NCBI GenBank assembly: GCA_011009095.1
Contig: VTPC01000450.1
Location: 32,936-96,935 of the forward strand
Source of the DNA: Ignelater luminosus
Taxonomy: Eukaryota > Arthropoda > Insecta > Coleoptera > Elateridae
Length of the DNA: 64,000 nucleotides
Direction: 5' to 3'
Positions 11,666 to 24,100 of this stretch are shown piece by piece (within the stretch, counting starts at the first letter, position 1; each line of letters opens with the position of its first letter). The notes below the pieces were generated by a model. It had not been told where the DNA came from, searched no databases, and saw only the letters and a program-made list of their open reading frames with translations. The position numbers were made by a program, and so were the translations under genes.

Positions 11666-13496
11666 TACAACACTTAGTACAATATATAAATTATACAGGG
11701 TGTACTTAATGTTATGTACTTATTTTAATGGGTGATTCTTGGGCCAATTCAAAGTCGAAAAGTTCATATAAATGTATGTCCTAAAATGCTTGGTTTTCAA
11801 TAAACAGGTTGTTAAAGTTTGTACTTTTTTTTTGACAATTGTCAAAACACTAGATAAGAATCATAAGAATAAGTGTTCTTTAAAAAAAAAGAATCAAAAC
11901 GTTTCCTTAGCAACGAACAAAGTTAACTTAATTTTATGTAAACGGTTTTCGCTTAGGAACAAGTTGCAGATATCCATGTAATGAGTAATCTCGGTAATAT
12001 TTTAATTATTTTTTTAAATGGTAAGCTATACGAAATAGTATATTATTCAACGAGCACATAATGCCCATTATGTGCGAGTCGAATACGACGTTTTATCTGC
12101 GATTCTAACACTTCTAAGGAAGATCTGAAGGTGGATTCCCCTGAGGGAGGCGATGTCTAAATTCTTGAATATGTAGAAGTCAATGAAAGTAAACAATCTT
12201 CACAAAGAGAGTTTTAGACCTGGAATACAAGGATCCTCTGAAGACGATGTCCAATTTTTTTTTCTAACAATAAATAGTTTGAGATTATATAAATTTCTAT
12301 TTTGTTCATATCTATAAATAGGCAACCAACAAAACACCGCCAGTGAATAAAATCCATATAATTCACTGGTGTTTTATAAGTATGGTTATATCCCTATGGT
12401 TACGCGTATAACGACTATATTATTGAAGAGCCGTAGAAAAAAAATGAAACAGGCCTTTTTTGTTTATAATTGAATGGTAATTATTAATTAATAATAAAAT
12501 AATACTTTCAAAAAAATCAGTGGCGTAACAATTTTTCGTTAAAATTGTGTAGGAACGTAGCCATACCTACGCCACTGGTTAAATAAAAAATAAAACACTT
12601 TTAAACCTATGACACACTATCAGTCTGAAACAATGACGTCATACCTTTAGTTTGGTCAAATTTTGTAAGTTTTTTAGAGGGCTTTCTAAATCTATCAGTC
12701 AGTTTGATGCGATGGCTTACGTGATTGGCTAAATTTGAAAATAGTATAAATATATAAAATAAAGATAAAACCTAATATAAAGAAAAACGAAGAACAGAAA
12801 AATCGAAAATAAAACACCTAACCTCATCCACTTCACCAGCGCTCACACGAGGAATTAACCTGTGAATAGGCAAATCACAGAACACATAAGGCAAATCGGT
12901 ATCACGTTCACGTGATTAATTTTTCAGATCGCCAACATAACAATTAGAAAATATCCTACAAATCACTAGATAAACTTTTCCTATGGCTAAAGCATGCCAT
13001 TCTTCACAGGCTCACTTTGTCCCACATTGTCTTTTGGCAGAGAGCGCTGTTTCCAAAGGAACAAGAAAGTCAACAAAGAATAACATTTCGAAGGTTCATA
13101 TTTCCTTTTAATACTTTTATCGTCATGCAATATTAATTTCAGTATTATGCATTACTATAACATGTGACTGTGAATAGCCTAATTAAAATGAAAAACCACT
13201 GCTTCTAATCTATGACATAGGCACACAAAAATTTTAAATACGGCCCCTGATTTCGTCGATTACGCTTACATTGGCATATTGAGGGTACCAAGTTTGTTTG
13301 TACCATTTTTGCATTAAGGTTTATATTAGGTGTATGCGCTCTATAGTTGCTATTAAAATCTCGGTGTTTTTAGTCTAGTGAGTAAATATCGATAAAACCG
13401 TGTATAAAAGACTTGGATAAAAGAGAAGCCGCTTTGGTGGCAAACAAAAACATTGGTATCATTGAAACTTTCGGAAGTTCATAATTTGCAGTAAAC
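11666..13496. other. Intergenic upstream of the THAP gene, with small palindromes
   Basis: No gene recognised. An ACAGGGTGT motif sits at 11694-11702. A small hairpin lies near 12337-12377 (ACACCGCCAGTGAA against TTCACTGGTGTTT). The last few hundred bases before 13497 hold the THAP gene's promoter by position. Confidence 0.4.
12518..12577. repeat. 60 bp palindrome made of two hAT-type ends
   Basis: Starts CAGTGGCGTAACAA and ends CTACGCCACTG, the same terminal motif as the MITE at 34656-34913. The arms nearly touch, so this looks like an extreme internal deletion or fold-back remnant. No 8 bp target duplication is visible. Confidence 0.5.
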
Positions 13497-14875
13497 ATGG
13501 TAAATTGTTGTGTTTGGGGCTGCAAGAGTCGTAGTGAAAGGAAAGAACCTGGAGTGACATTTCATAGGTAAAAAACTGATATAATATGCTGTCCATGTTT
13601 ATTTTGCAGTATGACCATGACATTGACACTTTCTTTTTTTGTTTTAAAGTTGCAATTTTCAGCATGCATAAGGAGAGGGGTACATTTTTTTCGTAATTTT
13701 AATTTCCAAGAATTATTGTTTTTTTAATTATTTTTTTAAAGTAATTGCTTACAAAATAATGTGGTTAAAACTAAATTTTTCTAACCTTCTTGCAGTACAA
13801 CACCTGTCTAAAGCACAGAAAGTCCGTTTTGTTAACTTTTATTTTCATTTGTATCAGTTTAAATTGAAATACATAACATTTTAAAGCATTGAAATTCATC
13901 CGTTCTCCCAAAAAGGCATTTTTCATACGAGTATTATGAGTGGTTTCTACAGCAAATACTTTGTTAACATTTTCTTTTAATCTTGCATTGCATTTATATG
14001 TACCTTAATAAAGATTATTATTATTATTTTATTATATTGTATGAATAATTTTCTGATCTGGTTGTTAAATAGCCTTGTTGATAAGATGGTAAATGTCTAC
14101 GTTGATTTTCCAACTTGAACATCAAAAGTTTTCACAATATATACGTATTTAGGACACTATAAGAAAACAGACTGTACAATATTGGTGGTAGCTCAATGAA
14201 CCACGTTACTTTTATTGTTCGAGCTGTTTATTTGTCATAATTTGGTGGATCACAACATTGCTATTAGGTATTTTGATAGGTTTCCAGCTAATGAAAAACG
14301 AAAAAGGCATTGGATAAAAAGTACAGCAATTGACCACAATCCTGGACAAAATGAAAGGGTGTGTTCATTACACTTTGATAGAAAATTTTTTTATCACACC
14401 CATACTTCAAAAGCACGATTGATGGATGGTGCAGTTCCAACAATTTTTCCAGGCCTTGAATTATCATCTCAACTAGAACAGGTAAAAAATTATTTTTATT
14501 CCATTAGTAGAAATGTGATGGTATAAATTATTATAGAAATTTGAGAAAGAAGTGCTTAAATTAGAATTAGATTCTTCAACAAGTATTACAAGAACACCTT
14601 CTCCAACTACAACAGAATTATCTTATTCAACTGCAACAAAATCATCCCCTGATACACCAAGAGAAGCAAAATTAAAAAAGAAGTTGTACCAACTACACAC
14701 TTTAAATAAACAAAATGCAAGGAAAATAAAACTTCTACAGCAGACTGTAAGACGATATAAGAAAAGAATTACTAGTTTAAAATCCTCAATAAAAACATTG
14801 AAAAGTAAAAATTATCCCCAGACTAGTAGCAACAATGAATATCCCTTTGAAGTGATATTATTACCATTATCCTGA
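13497..14875 (+). CDS. THAP domain-containing protein, 203 aa, three exons
   Basis: Exons are 13497-13567, 14280-14481 and 14537-14875 (71+202+339 nt). The N-terminal 80 residues are a THAP C2CH zinc finger, a sequence-specific DNA-binding domain. They have Cys4/Cys5 and Cys9, the FHRFP core, an invariant Trp35, Cys52 and His55 in VCSLHF, and the closing AVPTIF motif at 75-80. The exon 2 acceptor at 14279 was chosen over one at 14267 because it gives the standard GVTFHRFPANEK join without an insertion. Residues about 130-175 are Lys-rich heptad-like sequence (KKLYQLHTLNKQ, IKLLQQTVRRYKK), a predicted coiled coil of the kind that lets THAP1-type proteins dimerise. The middle is Ser/Thr-rich. 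No transposase domain follows, so this is a host-type THAP factor. The target genes cannot be told from the sequence. Confidence 0.9.
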
Positions 14876-15168
14876 CCAAATAATTAAAGACAATAATGTG
14901 AGCTTTGTTATTAATTTTATAATAAGAATAATAATCAAAAGATGTAACAGTTTTCTTGTGAACACCTACCTCTTGAAAATGTTTGTTTAATTTTTATATT
15001 TAATATAAGTCATAAAAATACAATCTATAAAATTACTATGATAAGTAACTCAATGTTAACAGTGCTAACGATATTTACAAAGACATTAAGAAAATTACAC
15101 TTCTACAGTTTTAAAACTTCCATTAAAAATGCACGTTTTAACACAGATATGAAAATATTATTTACACT

Positions 15169-18100
15169 TCACCATATTGTACATTTCTTGTAGTGGCTCA
15201 TCCTTGCTCTAGTGGAGCAATTAAAATCACGAAAGAATTCCTTGCTGTTTAAAAGTGGCCCTTGTACACGAAAGTTTCCTACAGAATGCACATCTGTTTT
15301 CAAAAACATCTCTAGAGTCTCTGGTCTTAACTTATCACACCAAGTATTTCCTACGGTAATCCAAAACATTTGTCTTAAAGTAAATCTTTCCAAGCCAGGT
15401 AATTTTCTTAGAGAATATTTTTTTTTCCATTTCAAATATGCTCGATATGCTAGTAAAGTCCCTCCTGAATCGGCCATATTTTCTCCTAAAATAAAGAATA
15501 GTGTAGAATTTTTTTTGTGTAAATAGTTGCTGGGATTTACCCAAAGTTAACGTTCCATTGATTTTTAAATTTGGACCCAACCAAAAGTTATCATATTGCT
15601 TTATAAAACAATGTGATTTTTGTTCAAAATTAGAATTTGATTGGTTACTCCACCAATTAATGTAGTTTCCTTTAGCATCATATAAACGACCAACATTATC
15701 AAATACATGGGAGAGTTCGTGTCCAATTATTATTCCAATTGCACCAAAATTCAAGTAAGCTTCTTGATTATTAGAATAAATACTGCCATGTGCTATTCCA
15801 GATGGGATAGCTGTAACAGTTTATGTATTAAATCTACAGTGTGTTAATGAACAGATACAAGAATATACAAACCTATACTATTCAATCCTGGATGATAAAA
15901 AGCATTAACTATATGTGCTAATGGAACCAAAGTTAATTTATTTCTTTTGGTTGCTGACCAATGATACATATTCATCATGTGATTATACGCAGCTCTTTTA
16001 ATATTTAAGACGTTTTGTAAAATATCTGAAGATGTCATCTGAAGCTAAAATTTTAATTTTTAATTTTTGTAAGTTTAAACATGTTTCTGTAGATATTTAC
16101 TTTTTCATAAGCGGATAGTAAATATTTGTCATTTACAATTTCCTGAACATGATCAATTACATATGATAATTTTTTTACTTTCAGTTTTGCCATTCTTCTG
16201 TAAAGAAAAAAAAATCAAAAAGCATTCTTTCCTAATCCCCTTAATTAGTAAGAAGATGCAATACATGCTAGAGCCCTGCACGGGCCGAGATTTCTAGGTC
16301 CGGTCCTGTGCGGCCCAACTGGGAATAAACCTGATATGGCCCAAACAAACCAACAGGCTCGAAAGCGAGCTTTGAGTTGGGCCTTTCAAGAGCCCCATGA
16401 AGAAACCCGCCATGTCCACGGTGCAGTTCAGAAATCCTCTCTTCAGTTCAGTATGAAAATAATTCTTGTCCAAGTCAGCATAAAAATTACTCCTGTACGA
16501 GTTAGTATAAAAAAGATCTTGGTCCAATGCAGTAAGAAAATAACGCCTGTTTGAGTCTCGTATGACAATTCTCCGGTGTGGTTCAGTATAAAAATAACAT
16601 GTCTAAGTTAGAAAAGTCACAAAAAAGATCATTCGCTTCGAATAATCACAAGAATAACAGCCCAAAAAGCCTGACTGACTTGATAAGCTCAACAGGTAAA
16701 GACAACCAAAATAACCCTATCATGTTTACATCATTAGAATCGTGACAACAAGAGCTATTCAAAACAATTTTCAATTGTTTTTCCGCCTATTTAAAAAAAA
16801 TGAGGTTGATGATGGTTACTCGAAACCAAAACATTGTACGGGAATTTTGTTAGCGTATTTTAATAGAGAACAAAAAGTGGCAATGGAAAACTGGTTTTAG
16901 TTTTCCGAAATCTCTTCAAATAAAGGAAAGAAAAAATAATAACGAAAATCGAAAAATCTACTTTTTTTTAAATATCTCTGAAACTATCCAAGATATCTAG
17001 ATTTTGCAAACGCCAACAAAACCATCCTATAAATAACCAACTTTCATCTCATTTAACCGATCCTGTATCTCTTACCATTTCCAAGATCCCCATGCTGTGT
17101 GTGCATCCTTATCTTGGACACACTATACTGGTAGAGGTTGACAGATATGTGTTCAGATGTTGACCGTAATAATTTTGTATGTTTGAGAATGTTTTTGTTT
17201 CATGAATTATCACACTTTTGTTCTTTATGTTATCGTGTTTGTAATAAGCATTTATTACTCTGCTGAACAGAAGACAGTAACTCACCACCCTATTATACTG
17301 TGATAAAAATAGATAGGCAATTAATTGGTGGATATGCTTGCTCCTAAACAAATGAGTACTATCATGTTTTACACTATCCCAGAACATTCTCAATAAAATT
17401 CCATTTGTTGTGTTGGTACTCTAAAAAACATTCTGGAAGAGATGCAGGGTTGGATTAAGAACAGGGTTTAAATAATTGAAAATTCAGAATTAATATGAAA
17501 TTCAGTTAAATAAAACCAAAGCATAGAAATCAAATGTAGCAAGATACCATTTTATAAAATGTTGAATTTCAACATAAACTTAAAAGCAAATGCTTGAAGA
17601 TTCATGTCAAGAGTAAATAGTGTCATTATGTAGTTTTGTCTTTATAAAAACTTACTTTGTTGTTTCATCCATCCATGTAACCGCATTAACCACTTTTTTT
17701 AATTCGTTCAAGAGTAGACCAACCATCTTCTCTAAATGTTTTTGTTTATTCTTCGAAAAATGTTTTTTAACATATAATGCATTTGATAATTCCGGAACTC
17801 TAAAAGAATTATTTTATGATTATATCAAATTATAGAACATATATACCTTGTTTGTTGGATTTTATTAGTTCCTTACTGCTCATCAATAAAATTCAAACAT
17901 AATTTATAAAGAGGTGTTGGCGCTTCTACTCCAGTTTTTGCTTGATTCAATTCAAAATCTAGTTGCCGAGTTTCATTGCTTACAATCCAAAGAAGGTCTT
18001 GTACTGCAACCCACATCATATAGTTGGCAATTTTTCTAAATATAATTAATCCATGTTAATCCAGATTTATACAAATAAATACATTTACCTTTTATCTTCT

Positions 18101-21100
18101 TGATTTAACATTGAAGTCATCTTACTAAGACACTGTAAACTGTTTGTTCCAACAATAGTATCATTTTTAATTGTAAAGGTTGGTGGTAGTATCACTAATA
18201 GAAATTTCTCTAGATTAACATTTACTTGTTGTTTTAAATCTCCAATACTTATATTTCGAAAAGCATGAAAAAAATTTGCATCTGATATTTCATAATTAGA
18301 TGGTTTAATCTACAATTACAAAAAACTTTATATTTTAATAAGAGTAGATCTTTACAACTCACCGTCTCAAGTTCTAAAAAGAAATCAGTTATTTCTATTG
18401 AGGTATTTCCTTTGTAATTCTTAATAATACGTTTTAAAAACTGCCGTATAACATATTCAAATTTCTTAACATATTTTCCATTTTTACCAGTTTCCAAAAT
18501 TCTCTTTGATATTGTTGGTGCTGTACAATCTAACTAGTAAAATTACATAATTAGATAATTCTAATGTCATACTTATTTAAAGTCATAATTACGCCAATAT
18601 AAGTTACTGAGAAATTCCTCATATCATATTTTAATTCAGTTCTTAGAAAAGCTGGTGCTAGACCCATTACACCAAAGCGTCCTTCCCATTCAAGCCAGTC
18701 AAAAGAACTAGCATATTTATCCCAATTCTTGTATAATACAGGCCATCTTAGACGCTTTAAAATATTTATTAAGCTTTTATAAGTGCTTTTTTTGGCAGTT
18801 TCTGTAAAATGTAAATACAGGGTGTTAAGAAAATAGTGTCGAGAACTCTAAAGGCGTGTAGTACCTATGAAAATAAGTAAAAAAGTTTAGATAAACGCGT
18901 CCGAAAATTCACCGTTTCCGAGACACAAGGTATCAAAGTTTAATTTAAAATTTTTTGTTTTTTCGATATTTCAAGAACAAAATGAGATGTCAGAATGAAA
19001 TCTCCTACATGTTTGTTACTTTAACGTGTCTACTATTCTACATAGTTTTGGATTTGGTATCCCTGTCAGAGGCGTAGAATTGGGGGTACGCTAACACCCT
19101 AACTTAAAAATAATTGTTATTCCACTGAAAAATTAAAAGATAGATTTTATTTTTAGAATCAGAAATCGATTTGAAACAAAATGTTACTCTTGCGTCTTTT
19201 TCGTAGAATGCGTCATTTTGTAGTAAAATCGAATTTCTCAAAACCTTCCAAATTCGACGGACTACGACAAGGTCGTATGTCATCTCAAAACCAGGATCTA
19301 ATTATTTGCAACGCATTCCCCGACAAAGATTAAACCTTTTTTGTCATAAAACTTTCTTTCCTGAATTGCAGCATTTCTGAGATACAGGGTGTCAAAATCT
19401 CTTGTCTTCAGTTAGACTTTAACACCTTGTATCTCAGAAATACTGCAATTTAGGGAAAAAAGTTTTATGACAAAAAAGGTTTAATATTTGTCGAGGAATG
19501 CGATGCAAATAATTAGATACAAATTTTGAGATGACATACGACCTTGCCATAGCCCATTGAATTTGGAAGGTTTTGAGAAATTCGATTTTACTAGAAAACG
19601 ACGTTATTGAAGTTATTGAAAATTCTTCTGGTTTACTGATTACTCTTTAGAAAAGATCTTAAAAGTAGTATACAGAGTATATTCAAAATGGCATAGAATC
19701 TGTACACCATGTGAATCTACATTAAAATCTGAATCAATATGGTCATGGTCAATTAAAAATTTTTAGAGCTGACAACATTGTATGATGTTTTCCTAGAGTT
19801 GTTCGTTGCAAAGCTGCTGTTTTTTACAAATGAGTTCAGAGCAACAACAATGCAGTATTGCAACATCTGTTTAAAGATTCTTCAGCGAAAATTTAACAAT
19901 AAGAAGAGATTGCAGGCAAACTATTAAGAAATAAAACATAAATATGACCAAATTTTTCTTTTTATTACATAAACTACAGATAATTGCAACTATTTTGTCT
20001 TAATTATTAAAAACAAATAAATTCTAATAAGAATCAGCAACGCTAATAACTTCATAATGACGAAGTTTTTGTTAAAATGATATCAAAGTTTTTTTTTTCA
20101 GTTTGTGATGTACAATAACGTGGCATACATATTATGTGCCATTTTAAATACATCCTGTATTAAAAGACTAGTAACATGAATGATTGCATTGATTTGCAGA
20201 AGAATTGACGAGACAATATAGTTAAATAATCTATGTAATGATAATAAACTATATTTTAAGAGGGGAATTCAGAGTGGGTATAGCAGCATCCTTTTTGAAA
20301 TAAACGCTGCGTTTTTTCCATTAAAAATCGAATGCTGAAATCTGTGTACTGAAACTATGTCAATAACCTCAATCGTCGTAATCAGACCACAGAACCCCAT
20401 AAGGCATATGCAGCACGTGATTTTTCAGTTTGGAGTATGAATTGTCAAATATTTAACAATTGCTTTGCAGCTCTGTTTATACTTTAAACTAAATAACCTA
20501 GACACCATGACATCATGTGCAGATATACCTTATAGAGAACGTGAGCATGATGTATCGGGGGATACAGTCTATCTCTTTCTTTTTAATTATAAACCACGTT
20601 TTTCATCCTTTATTAATCTTTAGGTTATCTTAATTTATTAATACAATAATTTAACTAATAAAAGATGCATAATATGCTTAGTAATTGACAAGCAAGAGAT
20701 AAACTGTTGTACCCCCAAGGTGCACGTCGTCAATAAGTACTGGTGGCATCCTTGACTGTCTAGTCAGTAATATGACAGTATGCATGAACAAATTTAAGAG
20801 AAAAGTAATTATTAGAGAATTTGAGCAGATTCACGTTTAACTTTCTGTTAACGGTAAGATCACGTGACCAAATACAAAGCTTAGAGGGCATGTAGCACTT
20901 AAAGAGTTTGAGTAAACAATCGACAGTATACATCCGGTAATACAACTCAACATAACTTTACAATCTAAGTGTTTATTATTAATAAAATGGTACGTGTCAA
21001 AATATTGTCAAATGTCAAAGGATACGCCACAACTTCCTAACCTCATAAACCGATTTATCGTATACGGTAAGTATTTGCTGCCTTATTTGCAAGGAAATAG

Positions 21101-24100
21101 CGGGCTGTGATAAACATTTAGCTTTAAGATATGTACTGAGCATGCGCAGTTGTGACAAAATAACGTATTGCGTATATAGTGTAATGTGTGCTCAAACGTT
21201 ATTAAGGACGTTTCCAAGCAAACACACCTAGAAAATTTTCTTACGATCATCTTGAAAATTTGAAATATAAACTGACCAGCAAAAAAAACTGGCCACCCTA
21301 AATAATTTCGCAAAACCACTTCGAAAATTATTAATTTCAATGCCACGGCGCACACTGGTCTGAAATCCCGAAAACCTGGTCAAAATATAAAAACGTTGTT
21401 CTACGTCCACGATGATTTACATATTGGGGTTTTCGCGGTCACTGATTACGATTTAGAGATCAAAATCTAAAAATTCAAAATGGCGGATCCAATATGGCGG
21501 ACAAGATTTTTTTTGAGTTGCTCGATTGGGCTGAAAATGAATTTCTTCATATTTCTGAGGTCGCTAATTACGACTGTAAAATAAAAATTTAAAAATTCAA
21601 AATGTCGGACAAGATGTATTTGAGTCGCTTGATTGGGCTCAAAATGAATTTTATCATATTTCTGAGGTCGCTAATAACAATTGTAAAGTCAAAATTCAAA
21701 AATCCAAAATGGCGGATCCCATAAGGCGTACAAGATTTTTTGAGTCGCTTGATTGGGCTGAAAATGAATTCCATCATACAAATAAGTATTTTGACAGCTA
21801 TTGCAAAATATATGGATAATTTTTGTTCGAACACCTATGAGCAGCTGTTCTTTGTCAATTATGTTAGTTCATTGAATTACATGTATGGGGTAATCAAGGT
21901 CGTTACAGAATTCTGCAGAATTCATAGTTGTTTTTCTACATTAGTAAATTGTGAAGTTTTTTCTTTTGTATGATTGTTTTGAAAAAATTGCATTGTGGTA
22001 ATTTTAATTTTTGTTTTCAGCACATCTCTTATTTCAGTTATGATTCTACGTATCTTTACCTAACTGATCCATTTTAAATCATCAAAAAAGGTTAATAAAT
22101 AATGAAACAGCACTACTTTAAACAATACCTTATTTTGGAGACATGTCTTCAACACGTTCGAACCGATCAAGTGGCTCTTTTAAACTGCCCTCCTCTCACA
22201 GTCATTACAAACCGATAGATGTTTGTATGGAATCTGACACTTCAAACATCCAAGTATACAACCTAAAAACTAAAATTCTCGAAATCGAAAATTTGTTTTT
22301 TTACTTTTGACCAGCTTTTTGTGATTTCGGACCAGTGTGCGATGGTTGAATGATCTAGTTCAAGCTGGAGGAGGACACAGACACTACTAATAATTATCAG
22401 GAGGTCCATTATAAACAGCCACATTTATTGTTTTTAATTAAGAAAGTATCATATTTAGACTGTTTTTGTTACTGCTTAAATTAAATTTAATTCTGTACTA
22501 ATTTGTCTCTTTTTAGCTAATCTATACATCCTGTGTCAACAGTGAATGGTTCTTAAATCAAATAACAATCACTGATTAAAATAATAATTGTTAAAGTGGT
22601 TTTGGAGATATTTCAGGGTGGCCGGTATTTTTTGCCACTCAGTTTATATTTATTAATGTCCTTTGTACGTAGCAAAACTGAACTATAATGGATGTTTTAT
22701 GATGTAACAATGGTAATTTTCTTACGATTCTTTTGAAAAATTTAGAATCATTAACTGAAAATATGATATTTTCTTGTAAAGAAGATTACACCAAGCGGTA
22801 TTCGTTCTTTATAAAATATGTTGAAAATGATCGTTTTCAACTTTCCTCGCATATGTAACTTAGTGAATAGAAGATCACGACTTGATAAAGTCACACTATG
22901 TGGGAATCTTATTTAAACCTGTATCTCCTACACCTGTATGTATGTATAGCACCTGAAACATGTAATAAACATTTTTAATTTATATTAATATTTAATTCTA
23001 TTTATTAATGGGACGCTGCTTTTTGGGAATGTCCTTAATGCCTTGTCGTTGCGCTATTAAAGTTTGTATGAGGAAAGTTTCCTATAATCTCCTTGATATC
23101 ATCTTCAGCACTTTGACAATTATATTTATAATTACTGTAAAACAGCAGATGCATAGTATTAATTTTGTAGTGCCATGCAAACGTTTTTGAATAAACCGAA
23201 TTAATTCAAATAATCTTGTCACATAATCTCTATGATCAGATCAGAAAAAAAAAAAATTATTTCTTTAAAATCCAAATTCTAGTAACCTCAAACTTATAAA
23301 CTGACATTTAAACTTGTCAAATTTGACATGAAATACCAGCGCCGCTCTTTTCGAATCTACTTTTTATTTCTTGCTAAAAAATAAGGGTGTTCCATTAAGA
23401 AAAAAAGTTGATGACGTCATAGGTCCCAGAGTAGTGAACTAAAAAATTAAAATTAACATGCATAAAGTCTGGAGGAAAAAAATAAAGTTGACGTGTCCAA
23501 GTTTTTCTTCCAAACAGTGATAATAAAAAAAAAATATGAATTTTATTCCTTACTTTATTTACCCACCGTATACTAATAGCGACTTTCTCATAAAAATACA
23601 TACTTTTATGTACCTTTTGTAAAAATATGTAATCTTCTATATAAATAAAAATGAATCGCAAAAATGTATGAAGGCGTATCACTTCACAACGACTGAACCA
23701 AATTGGATAATTCTTTTTTTGTTGTGTTTGTTATTATCAGGAGAAGGTTTGTATAAAAGAAAATTTCCAAAAAAAATGTACGGAAAGACGTAAAAAAACA
23801 TTTTTTCTCTTATACGTCATTTCGAGTGGTTCCCGAAGTATACAATAGATGGCGCCGCCGGCAGGGTGGCGAAAGTGTCGAAGTGTATGTAAGGAAGTTT
23901 TCCCTAACTTTGAGGTAATTTGAAAAATGTAATGGTCAAAAACTCCTTTTGAATAATACAAAAATCATACTACGTGTTTATTTATTGTGATCTTTAGTCA
24001 CAAAACAAGTCGTACATCACATATTTTTCCGAATACATTCTTCTAAAGTACCAAATCAAAGAAGAATTTGAATAAAACATAAAATGTGTAGGTAATTCAA

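Noticed and set aside
14268..14279. Upstream acceptor for THAP exon 2 (adds YFDR)
   Set aside because: It interrupts the conserved FHRFP core; the acceptor at 14279 restores it.
21589..21834. Frame with FILSPIKRLK repeats near 21.6-21.8 kb
   Set aside because: Translation of the internal tandem repeat; no stable frame across units.
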